Below are positions 32,914 through 43,500 of a stretch of 64,000 bases of DNA, piece by piece. The position numbers and the translations under genes are program-made. Location: NCBI GenBank assembly GCA_964468345.1, contig CAYXVZ010000002.1, forward strand, positions 186,001 through 250,000. Reading direction: 5' to 3'. Position 1 is the stretch's first letter, and the number at the start of each line of letters is the position of its first letter. Origin of the DNA: DALYLB01 sp964468345. GTDB lineage: Bacteria > Acidobacteriota > Blastocatellia > RBC074. The notes under the pieces are model-generated. The model was not told where the DNA came from. It did not search any database and saw only the letters and a list, made by a program, of their open reading frames with translations.

Positions 32914-34626
32914 TCAAAAAATTCCTTCTTCGGTATAAATCACCTTTCCGTCGAACACGGTCATCAGAACGCGGGTCTGGTGAATTTTCATGGGATCGAT
33001 CTTGAACAGGTCCTGCGAAAGCACGATCAGATCGCAGAGCATTCCGGGAACCAATCTTCCCTTCAAGGATTCCTCGAAAGTGGCATAGGCGCCCATCTGG
33101 GTATATGCGCGCAGCGCATCGGCGACGGCGATGCGTTGTTCCGGAATCCATCCTTTTGGCGGCTGCCCTTCGGGCGTGCGCCGGTTGACGGCAATGTGAA
33201 GCCCCCGGATCGGTGAAACGGCAATCGCCGCGGGCCAGTCGCTGCCATAGACCAATCGCGCATCGCTCTTAAGAAGCGTCGCCCAGGGAAAAGAGAGAGG
33301 CAGCCGAACCGGCCCGACCGCCTTGCTCCAGTTATCGATCGTGCCGGGATCCGCATGAATCGGCTGCATGACGGCGAGAACCCCCAGCGAGGCAAAGCGG
33401 GGAATGTCTTCCCGCGAAATGGACTCGATGTGTTCGATGCGATGTCGCGCATTTCTGGGGCCATTGGCCTTCTGGGCCGCTTCATAGCCGTTGAGCGCTT
33501 CGCGCACGGCCCGATCGCCGATCGCATGCGTATAAATCTGAAAACGTGCCTGATCGAGTTTTATGACGAGATTGCGGTATTCTTCCGGCGACATCGAGAG
33601 TTCCCCGAATGGCGCGCCACTCGTCGGAGGAAGATCGCTGTAACGGTCGATCATCGCCGCCGTATGCGAATCGATCACACCGTCCAGCACGATTTTGGCG
33701 GAGCTGCCGCGAAGCATCGAATTCAAATCATATCGATTTTTCAACTCCGCGAGTTGCGCAATCTGCACCGGCGTTGTCCCCGCCCCGACGGAAAAAGCCA
33801 TCGAGACGCGCATTGTCAGTTCATTCTGCTTGAGAAGCTCGTCCCAGATGGCAAATTCGTCCGCTGAACCGTGCGCGTTTTGAATGCTGGTGATGCCCAA
33901 TTTCGCGGCCATCTTCATCCCGTCGCGCAAGGCAGCGAGTTTGCGCTCGCGGGTCGGCTCGGGGATGACTTTGCGCAGCAGGCGCTGCGCGCCTTCCTTG
34001 AGAACGCCAGTCGCCTCGCCCGCCTCGTTGCGAACGATCTCGCCGAAGCCCTCGAACTTCGTGTCTTTGGTAATGCCAGCGAGTTCCAGTGCGCGCGAAT
34101 TGGCCCAGCCGCTGTGTCCATCATAGGAAGAGAGAAACACGGGCCGGTCCTTTACGACCGCATCGAGATAGCTTTTTGTCGGAAGACCGCCTGGAAAATA
34201 GTTGTATTGCCATCCGCGTCCCGTGACCCATGGCAGATCGGGATTCTTTTTCGCGAAGGCTGCAATCCGCTCGACGACTTCGGAAGCGGATTTCGCGTCG
34301 AAGAGTTCAACTTCGGAGAGCCCGAGGGCTCCGCTGAGAAAATGAATATGGGCGTCATTGAATCCAGGGATTACAAGTCGCCCGCCGAGATCGACGACCC
34401 TTGTCTGCGCGCCGACATGTTTTTGAATTTCCGTTGTCGTCCCCGCATTAACAATGCGATTGCCCTTTATCGACAGGGCTTCCACGAATCCCCAGCCTTC
34501 GCTGGCCGTCCAGATGCGGCCATTGATCAGGGCCACATCAGCGGGCGAAGCTTTTACATCCTGGGGAATAAAATCGAAAACGCTGATCAATAGCGTCGCG
34601 AGAAATAAGAGAAAAAAGGCCTTCAT
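32914..34626 (-). CDS. Exported amidohydrolase (YtcJ-like, amidohydrolase family 3)
   Basis: A 570-residue metal-dependent hydrolase with an N-terminal signal peptide (FLLFLATLLISVF). It has the metal motif PGFNDAHIHFL, a mid-domain IQNAHGSADEF, YTHAIGDRAVREAL, RHRIEHIESI and GSDWPAAIAVSPI. Family members hydrolyse amides, formamides or other C-N bonds; the substrate is not predictable. The ATG at 34626 follows GAGGAG. It is in the operon galU, GHMP kinase, zinc-ribbon protein, amidohydrolase, DUF4097. Confidence 0.9.
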   Translation of the reverse strand: MKAFFLLFLATLLISVFDFIPQDVKASPADVALINGRIWTASEGWGFVEALSIKGNRIVNAGTTTEIQKHVGAQTRVVDLGGRLVIPGFNDAHIHFLSGALGLSEVELFDAKSASEVVERIAAFAKKNPDLPWVTGRGWQYNYFPGGLPTKSYLDAVVKDRPVFLSSYDGHSGWANSRALELAGITKDTKFEGFGEIVRNEAGEATGVLKEGAQRLLRKVIPEPTRERKLAALRDGMKMAAKLGITSIQNAHGSADEFAIWDELLKQNELTMRVSMAFSVGAGTTPVQIAQLAELKNRYDLNSMLRGSSAKIVLDGVIDSHTAAMIDRYSDLPPTSGAPFGELSMSPEEYRNLVIKLDQARFQIYTHAIGDRAVREALNGYEAAQKANGPRNARHRIEHIESISREDIPRFASLGVLAVMQPIHADPGTIDNWSKAVGPVRLPLSFPWATLLKSDARLVYGSDWPAAIAVSPIRGLHIAVNRRTPEGQPPKGWIPEQRIAVADALRAYTQMGAYATFEESLKGRLVPGMLCDLIVLSQDLFKIDPMKIHQTRVLMTVFDGKVIYTEEGIF

Positions 34627-34666
34627 CGGGGCTCCTCAACTGAAAATTCACACAATGGCGCTCGGC

Positions 34667-35614
34667 TCAATGCAACGGATACGCCTGCCTGCGGCTCTTT
34701 CGGAAATTCTGCAAAATCTTGTGCACCTGGCGACCGCTCACCTCGCCGACTTTTTCGGATATGGTTCGGTGCAATCCCTTTTCCGGAATGACGGAGGACG
34801 CAAGGTAGCGCTTGTATTCCTCGATCACCTGCGCTTCGATTTCCGGCGCGGCGGAAGCGACGCCTCTAAAGCGGGAATCATCATCGTGAAGGGTGTCAAG
34901 CCAGCGCGACACCTGATAACGGGTCACCACGCCGAGCTTTTCCGCAACCACCGCCGGAATATCATCGAGCTTTGTGCGTTGCGCATCGAGTTCCGCGAAA
35001 TATGCCTTTTCAATATCGAAGCGAACTTCCCGCGAAAGTTCCGGCGTCGGGGATTGACTGAACTGCTCCTGCGACCACTCATACAGGATATTTCGGACCT
35101 GTTGATATGGAATCGAGAGCTCGGCCGAAATCGTTTTTCTACGGCCTTCCGGCGGTCGTTCATTGTGCTCCACGTATTGTTTGTAACGCCGGATAATCTC
35201 CGCTTTGATTTCCGGAGTGATCTCCACTTTCGGATAGACGAGATTTCGAAGCTCCCCCGTGACGGTCTTCCGGTTGACCCAGAGTTCATCGGAGAGGACC
35301 TTGACCATGTCCTTCCACTCCGGCTTGTCGGCCCCACCGAATTTCTCTCGATAAATTTGTTCGAGCTGCTGTTTTTGCTCGGGCGTGATCTCGGTCGCTT
35401 TTGGTTTTCTTTGTTCCTGCTTCGGTTTCAAAGCCGGCAGTTTCGGCGCAGACGGGCGCGAATCAGGCCGTGGGGGACGGATTGCCGGCGGTTTGCCCGC
35501 GGGCGCTGCCTGGCGTTTTTTGGCGCATTTTGGACAGATCCGCGCTTTTCGATCGGGGGAGAAAAAGGTTGTGCCACAGGATGCGCACTGAACGCGAAAC
35601 TTCATTCCACTCAC
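34667..35614 (-). CDS. Zinc-ribbon protein with four tandem HTH-like repeats (315 aa)
   Basis: The GTG at 35614 has AAAGGAG 8 bases upstream, just after the GHMP kinase stop; ATG 35605 is the alternative. Residues 10-30 form a zinc ribbon (C10-A-S-C13 and C27-P-K-C30). A proline/lysine-rich linker follows, and then four tandem units of about 56-62 residues, starting near 76, 132, 193 and 255. Their shared pattern is ITPEI ... Y ... TIS.E ... QV..IL, for example ITPEIKAEIIRRYKQYV, LSREVRFDIEKAYFAEL and APEIEAQVIEEYKRYL. Each unit looks like a helix-turn-helix, so DNA or RNA binding is likely. I do not recognise the whole as a named family. Confidence 0.75.
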   Translation of the reverse strand: MSGMKFRVQCASCGTTFFSPDRKARICPKCAKKRQAAPAGKPPAIRPPRPDSRPSAPKLPALKPKQEQRKPKATEITPEQKQQLEQIYREKFGGADKPEWKDMVKVLSDELWVNRKTVTGELRNLVYPKVEITPEIKAEIIRRYKQYVEHNERPPEGRRKTISAELSIPYQQVRNILYEWSQEQFSQSPTPELSREVRFDIEKAYFAELDAQRTKLDDIPAVVAEKLGVVTRYQVSRWLDTLHDDDSRFRGVASAAPEIEAQVIEEYKRYLASSVIPEKGLHRTISEKVGEVSGRQVHKILQNFRKSRRQAYPLH

Positions 35615-35627
35615 GGCAAATGCTCCT

Positions 35628-36626
35628 TTACACAATGACAGGTTTGATTACGGCGCAGGATTCCGCTTCATAGGCCTTCCTCAACTGCTCGAACATCTCT
35701 TCCCCTTCATAGATCCCGATCACCGAGCCGCCCGATCCCGCAAATTTCGATGAAGCCCCGAATTCTCTCGCCAGTTCCACCATGCGAATATGTTTGGGGT
35801 TCAACTGATAGATCGTCCGTCGTGTGTCGAAATTCCGGTTCATCAGTTGCTTTAATGTCGTCCAGTCTCCATTGATGAGGCACTCTCGCGAGGCAGCCGC
35901 CAGTTCGGCAAAGGTCTTCATGGCATCGACAACCAGTTGCTCTCCGCTATCGTATCGCTTGCGAATATCGTTATGGAAGACCTCGGATGATTCGGCGAGT
36001 TCTGTCTGATAAGCGAGATAAACCGGGGGCAACAGCGCGGGATCGAGCGGTTCATACAAACCATGGCCATGCTCGGCCATAAAATCCCGGTCGAAATCCA
36101 TATAGGTCAGCCCTTCATAAACCTGCGCGACCCGGTCCTGAAGGCCGGCGCCGATGCCAAGCTCGTCTTTTTCCACGGAGAGAATCAGCCCGGGCAGGAT
36201 CTCCTTCGGAATCGAAATCTCATAAAAACTGCATAGGGCCCGCATTGTCGCCGTGACGATCGCGCTCGACCCGGCAAGCCCGACCTGCCGGGGAATGTTC
36301 GAGGAATAACGCAGCGAAAAATTCTCGCGCGGCAGGCCCGTTCCCTTCTGCTGGACGTACTCGGCAAATCGTTTGATCGCGGCCTTGACCAGGCGCAATC
36401 CGCCGTAATACCCGTTCAGGCGCGTGTCATGAAGAAATTCGTCCAGGCTGTTGAAGCGGCAATGGTCCTGGCGGGTCGGAATGACTTCCATCTCCGGCCA
36501 TTCATAGATCACGACATCGGCGTGAAAATTCTTGACGATCAGGCTGATCGTTTTTCCGTGATACCCATCCGAAGGATTTCCGATCAGCCCGGCGCGGGCA
36601 TACGCCCTGGTCTTGAATAATCTCAC
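35628..36626 (-). CDS. GHMP-family sugar kinase, glucuronokinase-like
   Basis: A 332-residue kinase with the GHMP ATP motif PRQVGLAGSSAIVTA, an N-terminal RAYARAGLIGNPSDGYHGKT and a C-terminal glycine loop AGSGGSVIGIYEG. These resemble plant-type glucuronokinase. Beside galU it would make a sugar-1-phosphate for nucleotide activation. The ATG at 36626 overlaps the galU stop by 4 bp. The exact sugar (glucuronate, arabinose, fucose, galactose) cannot be proven; the glucuronokinase call is an inference supported by the myo-inositol oxygenase gene at 62368. Confidence 0.82.
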   Translation of the reverse strand: MRLFKTRAYARAGLIGNPSDGYHGKTISLIVKNFHADVVIYEWPEMEVIPTRQDHCRFNSLDEFLHDTRLNGYYGGLRLVKAAIKRFAEYVQQKGTGLPRENFSLRYSSNIPRQVGLAGSSAIVTATMRALCSFYEISIPKEILPGLILSVEKDELGIGAGLQDRVAQVYEGLTYMDFDRDFMAEHGHGLYEPLDPALLPPVYLAYQTELAESSEVFHNDIRKRYDSGEQLVVDAMKTFAELAAASRECLINGDWTTLKQLMNRNFDTRRTIYQLNPKHIRMVELAREFGASSKFAGSGGSVIGIYEGEEMFEQLRKAYEAESCAVIKPVIV

Positions 36627-37501
36627 TTCAGTAACTCCCGGGCATGCTGACGAAGCTTTTCTCCATAAACCGGATCGGTCAGCGCGAATTCCACAAAGGT
36701 CTCGAAATAACTTTCGAAGTTGCCGATATCGTATCGTTTCTCGTCCGCGGGCAATCGAACGCCGACGATTTTCTTGCCTTCGCGAAGCATCAGGCGAATG
36801 GCGTCGGTCAATTGCAATTCGCCGCGATGATCATAATCGGTTCGTTTGATCGCATCGAAGATAGCCGGAGAGAGCACGTATCGTCCGGCAATCGCGAGGC
36901 GGCTGGGCGCTTCCGCCGGCTTGGGCTTTTCGACGAGATCCACGATCTCGAACACATCGCCCTCGGTCGCGGGACTGACAATTCCGTACATGCTGACCTG
37001 GTCTTCCGGCACTTCTTCGACCGCAATGGCACATGCTGCATCGCGTGCTTCAAAGGCCTCGACCAGCCGTTCGACGATCCGCGAAGGTTTGTGCCGTCCG
37101 ATGATCGAATCGCCGAGCGCCACGACAAACGGCCCGGTGCCCGTGAAATGCTCGGCGCAAAGAACCGCGTCTCCCAGGCCGCGCTGACGCCGCTGGCGGG
37201 TGAAGAGAAAATGAATCCCCAAGCGTTCGTACTCGAGTTCCTCCAGCAAATCCTCTTTCCCCGTGTCGCGGAGAATGCGTATCAGGTCGGGATCCTCATC
37301 GAAATGATCCTCGATGGAACTTTTTCCGCGGCCCGTGACAAAAAGAGCGCGTTCGGTTCCGCAAAGCTGCAGTTCTTCAATGATATATTGAACAATGGGC
37401 TTTTTTCCGACAGGAAGCATTTCCTTCGGTTGTGATTTTGTCGCGGGAAGCAAACGGGTTCCCAGACCGGCTACGGGGATTACGGCATTCCGAATTGCCA
37501 C
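36623..37501 (-). CDS. galU: UTP-glucose-1-phosphate uridylyltransferase
   Basis: Makes UDP-glucose (or a related UDP-sugar) from sugar-1-phosphate and UTP. The 292-residue protein shows the nucleotide motif AVIPVAGLGTRLLPATKSQP, EMLPVGKKPIVQYIIEE, FVVALGDSIIGR and DYDHRGELQLTDAI. ATG at 37501. It is the first gene of the operon and is divergent from the ATP-grasp gene at 37769. Confidence 0.95.
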   Translation of the reverse strand: MAIRNAVIPVAGLGTRLLPATKSQPKEMLPVGKKPIVQYIIEELQLCGTERALFVTGRGKSSIEDHFDEDPDLIRILRDTGKEDLLEELEYERLGIHFLFTRQRRQRGLGDAVLCAEHFTGTGPFVVALGDSIIGRHKPSRIVERLVEAFEARDAACAIAVEEVPEDQVSMYGIVSPATEGDVFEIVDLVEKPKPAEAPSRLAIAGRYVLSPAIFDAIKRTDYDHRGELQLTDAIRLMLREGKKIVGVRLPADEKRYDIGNFESYFETFVEFALTDPVYGEKLRQHARELLK

Positions 37502-37768
37502 AAAGACTCCTAAATATGATGAATTGATACTGAGAATGCAGTAATATGAGGAAATCAGACGGGATTTACAAGAGTACTTGATCTAAATCTTGCATCTTGT
37601 CTATGATCGACGTTTGTGCTCCCTCAACAGATTGGCAGGTCGACAAAAGAATCGTAATCCCAGGCAATACCTCGCACCGACAGCCCCGGCAGACTCCCGC
37701 AAAAAAATACCCAGGCACCCCGGCCGCAGACTGATCACGCAATACAACCCAATAGGGACGGGACAACC

Positions 37769-39118
37769 ATGCACTTCGAAGCAATCGACTATTACCACAC
37801 ACTACTCGACGACTCGTTCGCCTCAGACGCAATTGAGAGACTCAACGAAGGGACCAACCGATTCAACCTCACCTTCGGCACGCGCCCGGTCTGCACGGTG
37901 TTGCGCCCGATGCTGATTCAGTCCTCTCTTTACGATTACATCAAACGGGATTCGGCGCTTGTGATGCAGGCGATTCAAAAGCTCGGGCAGGCGATGCTGA
38001 TCGATCCGAAATTGCGGGCCGAAATCGACCTCTCCGAAGAGGAGGAGCGGATTATCTCGATCGATCCCGGCTTTACCGCTCCGGACGGAAGCGGCCGGCT
38101 GGATGCGTTTCTCGATTCCCGCGGCGATTTCAGCTTCGTCGAATATAACGCCGACAGCCCGGGCGGCCTGCTTTATGGGGACATTCTGAGCGATATCTTT
38201 CTCGAAATGGATGTGATGCGTGAATTCACCCGCAAATATCCGCTTCGCAGCATTGGCATCCGGCAGCGGATTTTGCAGATGCTGCTCGATTGTTATCACC
38301 AGTGGGGCGGTCGCGATCAACCTCGAATTGCCATCGTGGACTGGGACGACGTGCAGACGCGGGCGGAATTCGAAATCTGCCGCGAGCATTTCGAATCCCG
38401 CGGCTACCGGACGATCATCGTCGACCCGATGGAACTGGAATACCGCGGGGGCTATCTTCGGGCGGGCAATTTCGAGATCGACCTGGTTTATAAACGAGTG
38501 GTGATCACCGAACTGATCGAGCGCTGCGGCTTCGAACATCCGCTGGTCCGCGCAACAAAAGAGCGCGCGGTCTGCACGGTGAACTCCTTCCGCGCTCAGC
38601 TATTCACCAAAAAGGCGATTTTCGCGCTGCTCGACGATCCGGCTTACGAATATCTGTTCACGCCCGATGAAATCGCCGCACTCTATCGACATATTCCCTG
38701 GACGCGAAAGCTTCGCGAAGGCCATACAACGTATCGCGGCCGACAGGTGGATCTGTTGGAATTTCTTTCGTCGAATCGAAATCGGCTGGTGCTCAAGCCC
38801 AACGGCGAGTACGGCGGACGCGGCGTGATTCTCGGCCTGGAATGCAGTCATGCGGACTGGATGCAGGCGATTCTGGATTCACTCGCGGGATCTTATGTCG
38901 TGCAGGAACGCGTCGAGGTGATGCAACAGCCCTTCCCGACCATCGCTGACGGCGAGATCGTCTTCGAGGACCGCTATCTCGATTTTGATCCCTATACCTG
39001 GTGCGGGGATGACGTCGAGGGCGCCGGCGTGCGGCTGTCCCCTTCGCCGATTATGAATGTGACGGCAGGCGGCGGGTCGGCAACGCCGATGTTTATTCTG
39101 AAAAACGGGGAAAGATAA
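37769..39118 (+). CDS. ATP-grasp-like enzyme (circularly permuted type), substrate unknown
   Basis: A 449-residue cytoplasmic protein. The ATP-binding part has RLVLKPNGEYGGRGVILG near residue 335 and YVVQERVEVMQQPFP. FVEYNADSPGGLLYGD near residue 125 resembles the glutathionylspermidine-synthase/circularly permuted ATP-grasp group, in which N-x-D...G-G lines the metal site. Such enzymes make amide bonds. No neighbouring gene fixes the substrate. ATG at 37769. A 44-bp palindrome follows its stop. Confidence 0.75.
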   Translation: MHFEAIDYYHTLLDDSFASDAIERLNEGTNRFNLTFGTRPVCTVLRPMLIQSSLYDYIKRDSALVMQAIQKLGQAMLIDPKLRAEIDLSEEEERIISIDPGFTAPDGSGRLDAFLDSRGDFSFVEYNADSPGGLLYGDILSDIFLEMDVMREFTRKYPLRSIGIRQRILQMLLDCYHQWGGRDQPRIAIVDWDDVQTRAEFEICREHFESRGYRTIIVDPMELEYRGGYLRAGNFEIDLVYKRVVITELIERCGFEHPLVRATKERAVCTVNSFRAQLFTKKAIFALLDDPAYEYLFTPDEIAALYRHIPWTRKLREGHTTYRGRQVDLLEFLSSNRNRLVLKPNGEYGGRGVILGLECSHADWMQAILDSLAGSYVVQERVEVMQQPFPTIADGEIVFEDRYLDFDPYTWCGDDVEGAGVRLSPSPIMNVTAGGGSATPMFILKNGER

Positions 39119-39124
39119 GGATCA

Positions 39125-39168
39125 AAAATAGGACCTATGAGACCTATAGGTCTCATAGGTCCTATTTT
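39125..39168. terminator. 44-bp perfect palindrome, probable bidirectional terminator
   Basis: The two 22-bp halves are exact reverse complements and end in AAAA/TTTT. The sequence reads as 9-bp words AATAGGACC, TATGAGACC, TATAGGTCT, CATAGGTCC. It lies between the convergent stops at 39118 (+) and 39181 (-), and each strand has T-rich sequence after the stem. Confidence 0.85.
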
Positions 39169-39180
39169 GTCCGATAACAC

Positions 39181-40512
39181 TTAGCGCCTTGCCGCCTTGG
39201 CTTTCACCGGAAAGTTCAGGCCCGACAATTCCAATTGATAGAACGATGAAAAACCGTTGTACCGGGCGGTGTTGCCGAGTTCTTCCTCGATTCTGAGCAA
39301 TTGATTGTATTTCGCAATGCGATCCGTGCGCGAAGCCGATCCCGTTTTGATCTGGCCGGCGTTTGTGGCGACGGCGAGATCGGCGATCAACGGGTCTTCG
39401 GTTTCGCCGGACCGATGCGAAATGATCGCGGTGTAATTGTTCGTGCGAGCCATCTCGATGGCATCCAGCGTTTCGGTCAGCGTGCCGATCTGATTGACCT
39501 TGATCAAAATGGAATTCGCAACGACCTCATCAATGCCGCGTTCGAGGTAGCGAGTATTGGTGACAAACAGATCGTCGCCGACGAGCTGCACGGTATCCCC
39601 GAGTTCTTCGGTCAGCGCCGCCCATCCGGTCCAGTCGTTCTCGGCAAGGCCGTCTTCGATCGAGATGATCGGATATTGCTTCGCCCAACCGACCCAGTAC
39701 TTCACCATCTCTTCCGATGTCAGCTTCCGGCCATCCGATTTCTTGAAGACATAATGCTCGTCGGCATAAAACTCCGAGGAAGCCGGATCGAGAGCGATGG
39801 CGATTTCCTCGCCGGGCTTGTAACCGGCTTGCGAGATCGCTTCGAGAATGGATTCGATGGCCTCTTCGTTCGATTTCAGGCTAGGAGCGAATCCGCCCTC
39901 GTCGCCGACGGCTGTCGAATAGCCCTTCTTTTTCAAGACCGTCTTGAGCGTGTGAAACACCTCGGCGCCCCAGCGCAGCGCTTCAGTGAAGCTCGGGGCC
40001 CCGGCCGGGACGATCATGAATTCCTGGAAATCCACGTTGTTGTCCGCGTGCGCTCCGCCATTGATGATGTTCATCAGCGGCACGGGCAGCGTGCGCGCAT
40101 TGACGCCGCCGACATAGCGATAGAGCGGAATCTCCAATTCGGTCGAGGCCGCGCGGGCCGTGGCCAGCGAGACGGCCAGCAGGGCGTTTGCGCCGAGTTT
40201 GGATTTGTTCGGGGTGTCGTCAAGATCGATCATCGTGTGATCGATCAGGGATTGATCGAACGCGTTGAGTCCGACAATGGCGTTCGCAATGGTCTTATTG
40301 ACATTTTCGACCGCCATTTTGACGCCCTTGCCCAGATAACGGAACTTGTCGCCGTCTCGAAGCTCCACGGCTTCGTTCTCGCCGGTGGATGCGCCCGACG
40401 GTACGGCCGCCCGGCCGATGGCGCCGCTATCGAGTAAAACTTCAGCTTCAACTGTCGGATTGCCGCGTGAATCGAGGATTTCGCGAGCATGCACATTTTC
40501 AATGAAACTCAT
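39181..40512 (-). CDS. eno: Enolase
   Basis: Glycolytic enzyme turning 2-phosphoglycerate into phosphoenolpyruvate. The 443-residue protein has the N-terminal NVHAREILDSRGNPTVEAE, GDEGGFAPSL, SIEDGLAENDWTGW, LVGDDLFVTN, and ISHRSGETEDPLIADLAVAT with the adjacent GQIKTGSASRTDR. The ATG at 40512 is preceded by a GAGAAGG-type site. It probably has its own promoter, since the receptor upstream ends in a strong terminator. Confidence 0.98.
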   Translation of the reverse strand: MSFIENVHAREILDSRGNPTVEAEVLLDSGAIGRAAVPSGASTGENEAVELRDGDKFRYLGKGVKMAVENVNKTIANAIVGLNAFDQSLIDHTMIDLDDTPNKSKLGANALLAVSLATARAASTELEIPLYRYVGGVNARTLPVPLMNIINGGAHADNNVDFQEFMIVPAGAPSFTEALRWGAEVFHTLKTVLKKKGYSTAVGDEGGFAPSLKSNEEAIESILEAISQAGYKPGEEIAIALDPASSEFYADEHYVFKKSDGRKLTSEEMVKYWVGWAKQYPIISIEDGLAENDWTGWAALTEELGDTVQLVGDDLFVTNTRYLERGIDEVVANSILIKVNQIGTLTETLDAIEMARTNNYTAIISHRSGETEDPLIADLAVATNAGQIKTGSASRTDRIAKYNQLLRIEEELGNTARYNGFSSFYQLELSGLNFPVKAKAARR

Positions 40513-40553
40513 AAGATAAAGCCTTCTCCTTATTCGAGGATGGTGAACCGCTG

Positions 40554-40594
40554 AAAAAGGTCAGGCAGCGCGTGAAGCGCGATGCTCACTGACC
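40554..40594 (-). terminator. Terminator of the receptor gene
   Basis: GGTCAG and CTGACC close a long stem with an inner GC-rich part at 40559-40594. On the minus strand TTTTT follows. It lies 4 bp past the stop at 40598 and before eno. Confidence 0.8.
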
Positions 40595-40597
40595 AGG

Positions 40598-43500
40598 TTA
40601 AAACACATACTTGAGCGCGAACTGAATCTGCCTCGCTCCGACGGTGGTATCAACCGACTTGCCGAAACTCGGCGCTTCCAGGACCCGGACCGGGATCGCG
40701 AAATGAGTGCGATTGGCGAGATTGAATGCCTCGACGCGAAAGACGATGACCTGACGATCCGTCACGGAAAAATTCTTGACAAAGGCGAGATCGGTCCGCG
40801 CCACGCCGCCGGCGCGAAAGAAATTGCGCCCGATCCGGCCGTTATTTCCCAGCGCTGCAAGCAGCTGGGTGGGACTGGCGTTCAGACCCAGCTTTTGCTG
40901 GCGATCGTCTATGATCGCCAATCCGTTCAGACTGTCAATACGATCGGTGAAATTCCCGTCGAGATTCACGTCATAGCTGGAATTGACGGTGAAAGGCTGC
41001 CCTGTCTGGAACGTGGCGAAGAGAGAATACTGCCAGCCACCGAACATGGCGCCCTTAATGCCTTTCGAGTTGTTATAGCGAGCCAACCCGGGCAAATCGC
41101 CGATCGAGCTGATGGCGAGGCGGTGGCGAACATCGAAGTTCGCGCTGGCCCGTTCCGCCAGCAGATTCCGGTCATCCTGCGGCAAGGCGTAGGCGCCGGC
41201 CACATCGAAGACATCGGAGACATCGTCGATGGCGTGCGACCATGTGTATGCCGCACCGAATTGATAGCCCTGTGAGAAGCGCTTGTTGACCGATAGCTGC
41301 AACGAATGATAGTTCGAGGCCGCGGAAGAATCGAAAACCGTGTATGCGCCGAGATTCGGATTCGGCCGGCGCAGATTGGCGCCGCCCAGACTCGAAAGAG
41401 GCGCCAGGGCAATGGCCAGCACCGGACTCGGGTTGATCCCGAGCGGATCGATCGGCAGGGTCACGGAATTTGGCCCGCCGTTCGGCGTGCGAAAGCGAGT
41501 GAGATTGATTCCGCGCGATCCCACATAGGCAAGATTTACGAGAAAGTCCTTGTACAGTTCCCGCTCCACCTGCAGGTTGTATTGCAGCGCATAGGGTGAG
41601 CGCAGATTTCGATCCGGCAATGTGAACGCGATGCCGCCGCCCGAGGGCAGCGAACCGGCGACGGTCGGATCGAACAGCAGGCCGAGCAATTGCGGCAATG
41701 CGCCCGATGGGGCCTGCAGGACGTTCAACTGGTCCGGGCGAATCAGTCCGACGCGCGGCGTCAACCGCCCGTTATTGACGAGATCGAGTTGGATATAGCG
41801 CGGATTGAAGATGCCGATGATGCCCGTTGTTCCCGGAACAAAGAAGGCGTCGCTCGCATAAGAGAAGGTATTCGCATCGACATTGATGGGCAGCGAGTTC
41901 GGAAACACATTTCTGGACTGGCTGACCACGCTGCCGAGCGCGACGTCGTAATATGCGCCGACGCCTCCGCGAACAATGGTTTTCCCAGCCCGGGCCGAGT
42001 CTGACGCGAACGGATCCCACGCAAAACCGACGTGCCCGCCAAAATTGTTTCGATCGGAATCGAAAATCGAATCGCGGCTGCCGATAATGTTTTTCAGCGC
42101 ACTCACCGTCGAATTGAATGATGTGAGCAGGCTGGCATTCGGATAGATTCGCGCGCCATTGGTGAATGGCGCAGCAATGGCGATGTTCGGATCCGAAGTC
42201 GGAAGTTGGTTCAGCGGAAACGTGTTTTCGATGCGCGAGTTCACATCCCGCGGCACGGTATTGATTTCATAACGCAGTCCGAGATCGAGAGTCAGCCCGC
42301 GCCGAACCTTCCAGTTGTCATTGAAGAACCCGTTGAGTTGCCAGAATCGCAGGCCCAGCGTCGAATCGGCATTCCCGATCGCAAGCGACTGAAAAATGCC
42401 CGTGGGAATGGCGAGCGAAGCGAGATCGCTTCCGCTGAAAAAGCCCGGCGTCGGCCCGAACTGCGAGATATTCTGAATCGGCGCCGCCCCGAACTGCGCC
42501 GTCAGGTCCGGGGATCCGCCGAAGACAACCTGCGAGCGGTAATTTCGGTTCAGAAAGCTGTTGAGTTGTGTGCGGCGGATGTCCGCGCCGAATTTGAAGG
42601 TGTGATTCACCCGGACATAACTGAAGGTATCCGCGAACTGAATCGTATTATTCGCGCGCGCCTGGGGAAACAGATAGACATCCGTCCCAAGCGGACTGAA
42701 GGGATAAACCAGAACCTGCCCCACCGTGGAGAGATTGTCTTCCGAAACCTGCCCGCTCAGCCGGCGGTAATCGACAAAGTTCGTTACAAATTCCGGCGTG
42801 GTCCCATTTCCGATTTTCCGCGCGTTCAACAGGAACTGCTCATTCGGCAAAAACGAGGATGGAGCAAGATAAGAGTTGCGAACTTCATCGAATCGCAATG
42901 CAGTGCGGCCATAGCTTGCCCGAAGCTGATTGGCCTTCGTCGGCGAAAGCTGGCTGTTTAAAAACAATGACAGGTTGTTTGTCCGCACATCGGGCTCGAC
43001 GCCCGAAAATATCGCGCCGCCGACGGCAGGAATCTGCCGCGAATCGTCCGTGAAGTTATACCGCGCCGTGAATTGATGGGTGACTTCGGGACCGAACAGC
43101 TTGAAGTTATGATCGACCTTCAGCGAATAGATCAATCCCCGGGCATCCGCCGGCAGCACCTGCGTCAAGGTATTCGCGCCATACGGTCCGACGGGATTAT
43201 TCGGAAACGGAAATAACGACATCACCGAATCTCCCGCAACCGAGGTCGGCGTAAAGACCTGCGCGTTCCCCTGTCGATCCCGGGTGGTGAATCCGGTCGC
43301 GCCGTAACCGAGAAACCCGCGCTGCGCAACGGTCGGGACCGCAAAATGGGTTTCCTGTCTTGCGCCGATGGACTGGCCTTCAATCGATCCGAAAAAGAAT
43401 GTTCTATCGCGATAAATCGGCAATCCAAGCGTGGCGCCGCCCTGAAAACGCCGGTATCGATCTTCTCCCTCAGAGGGATTTGCCTGAACCAGCGGTGTCG

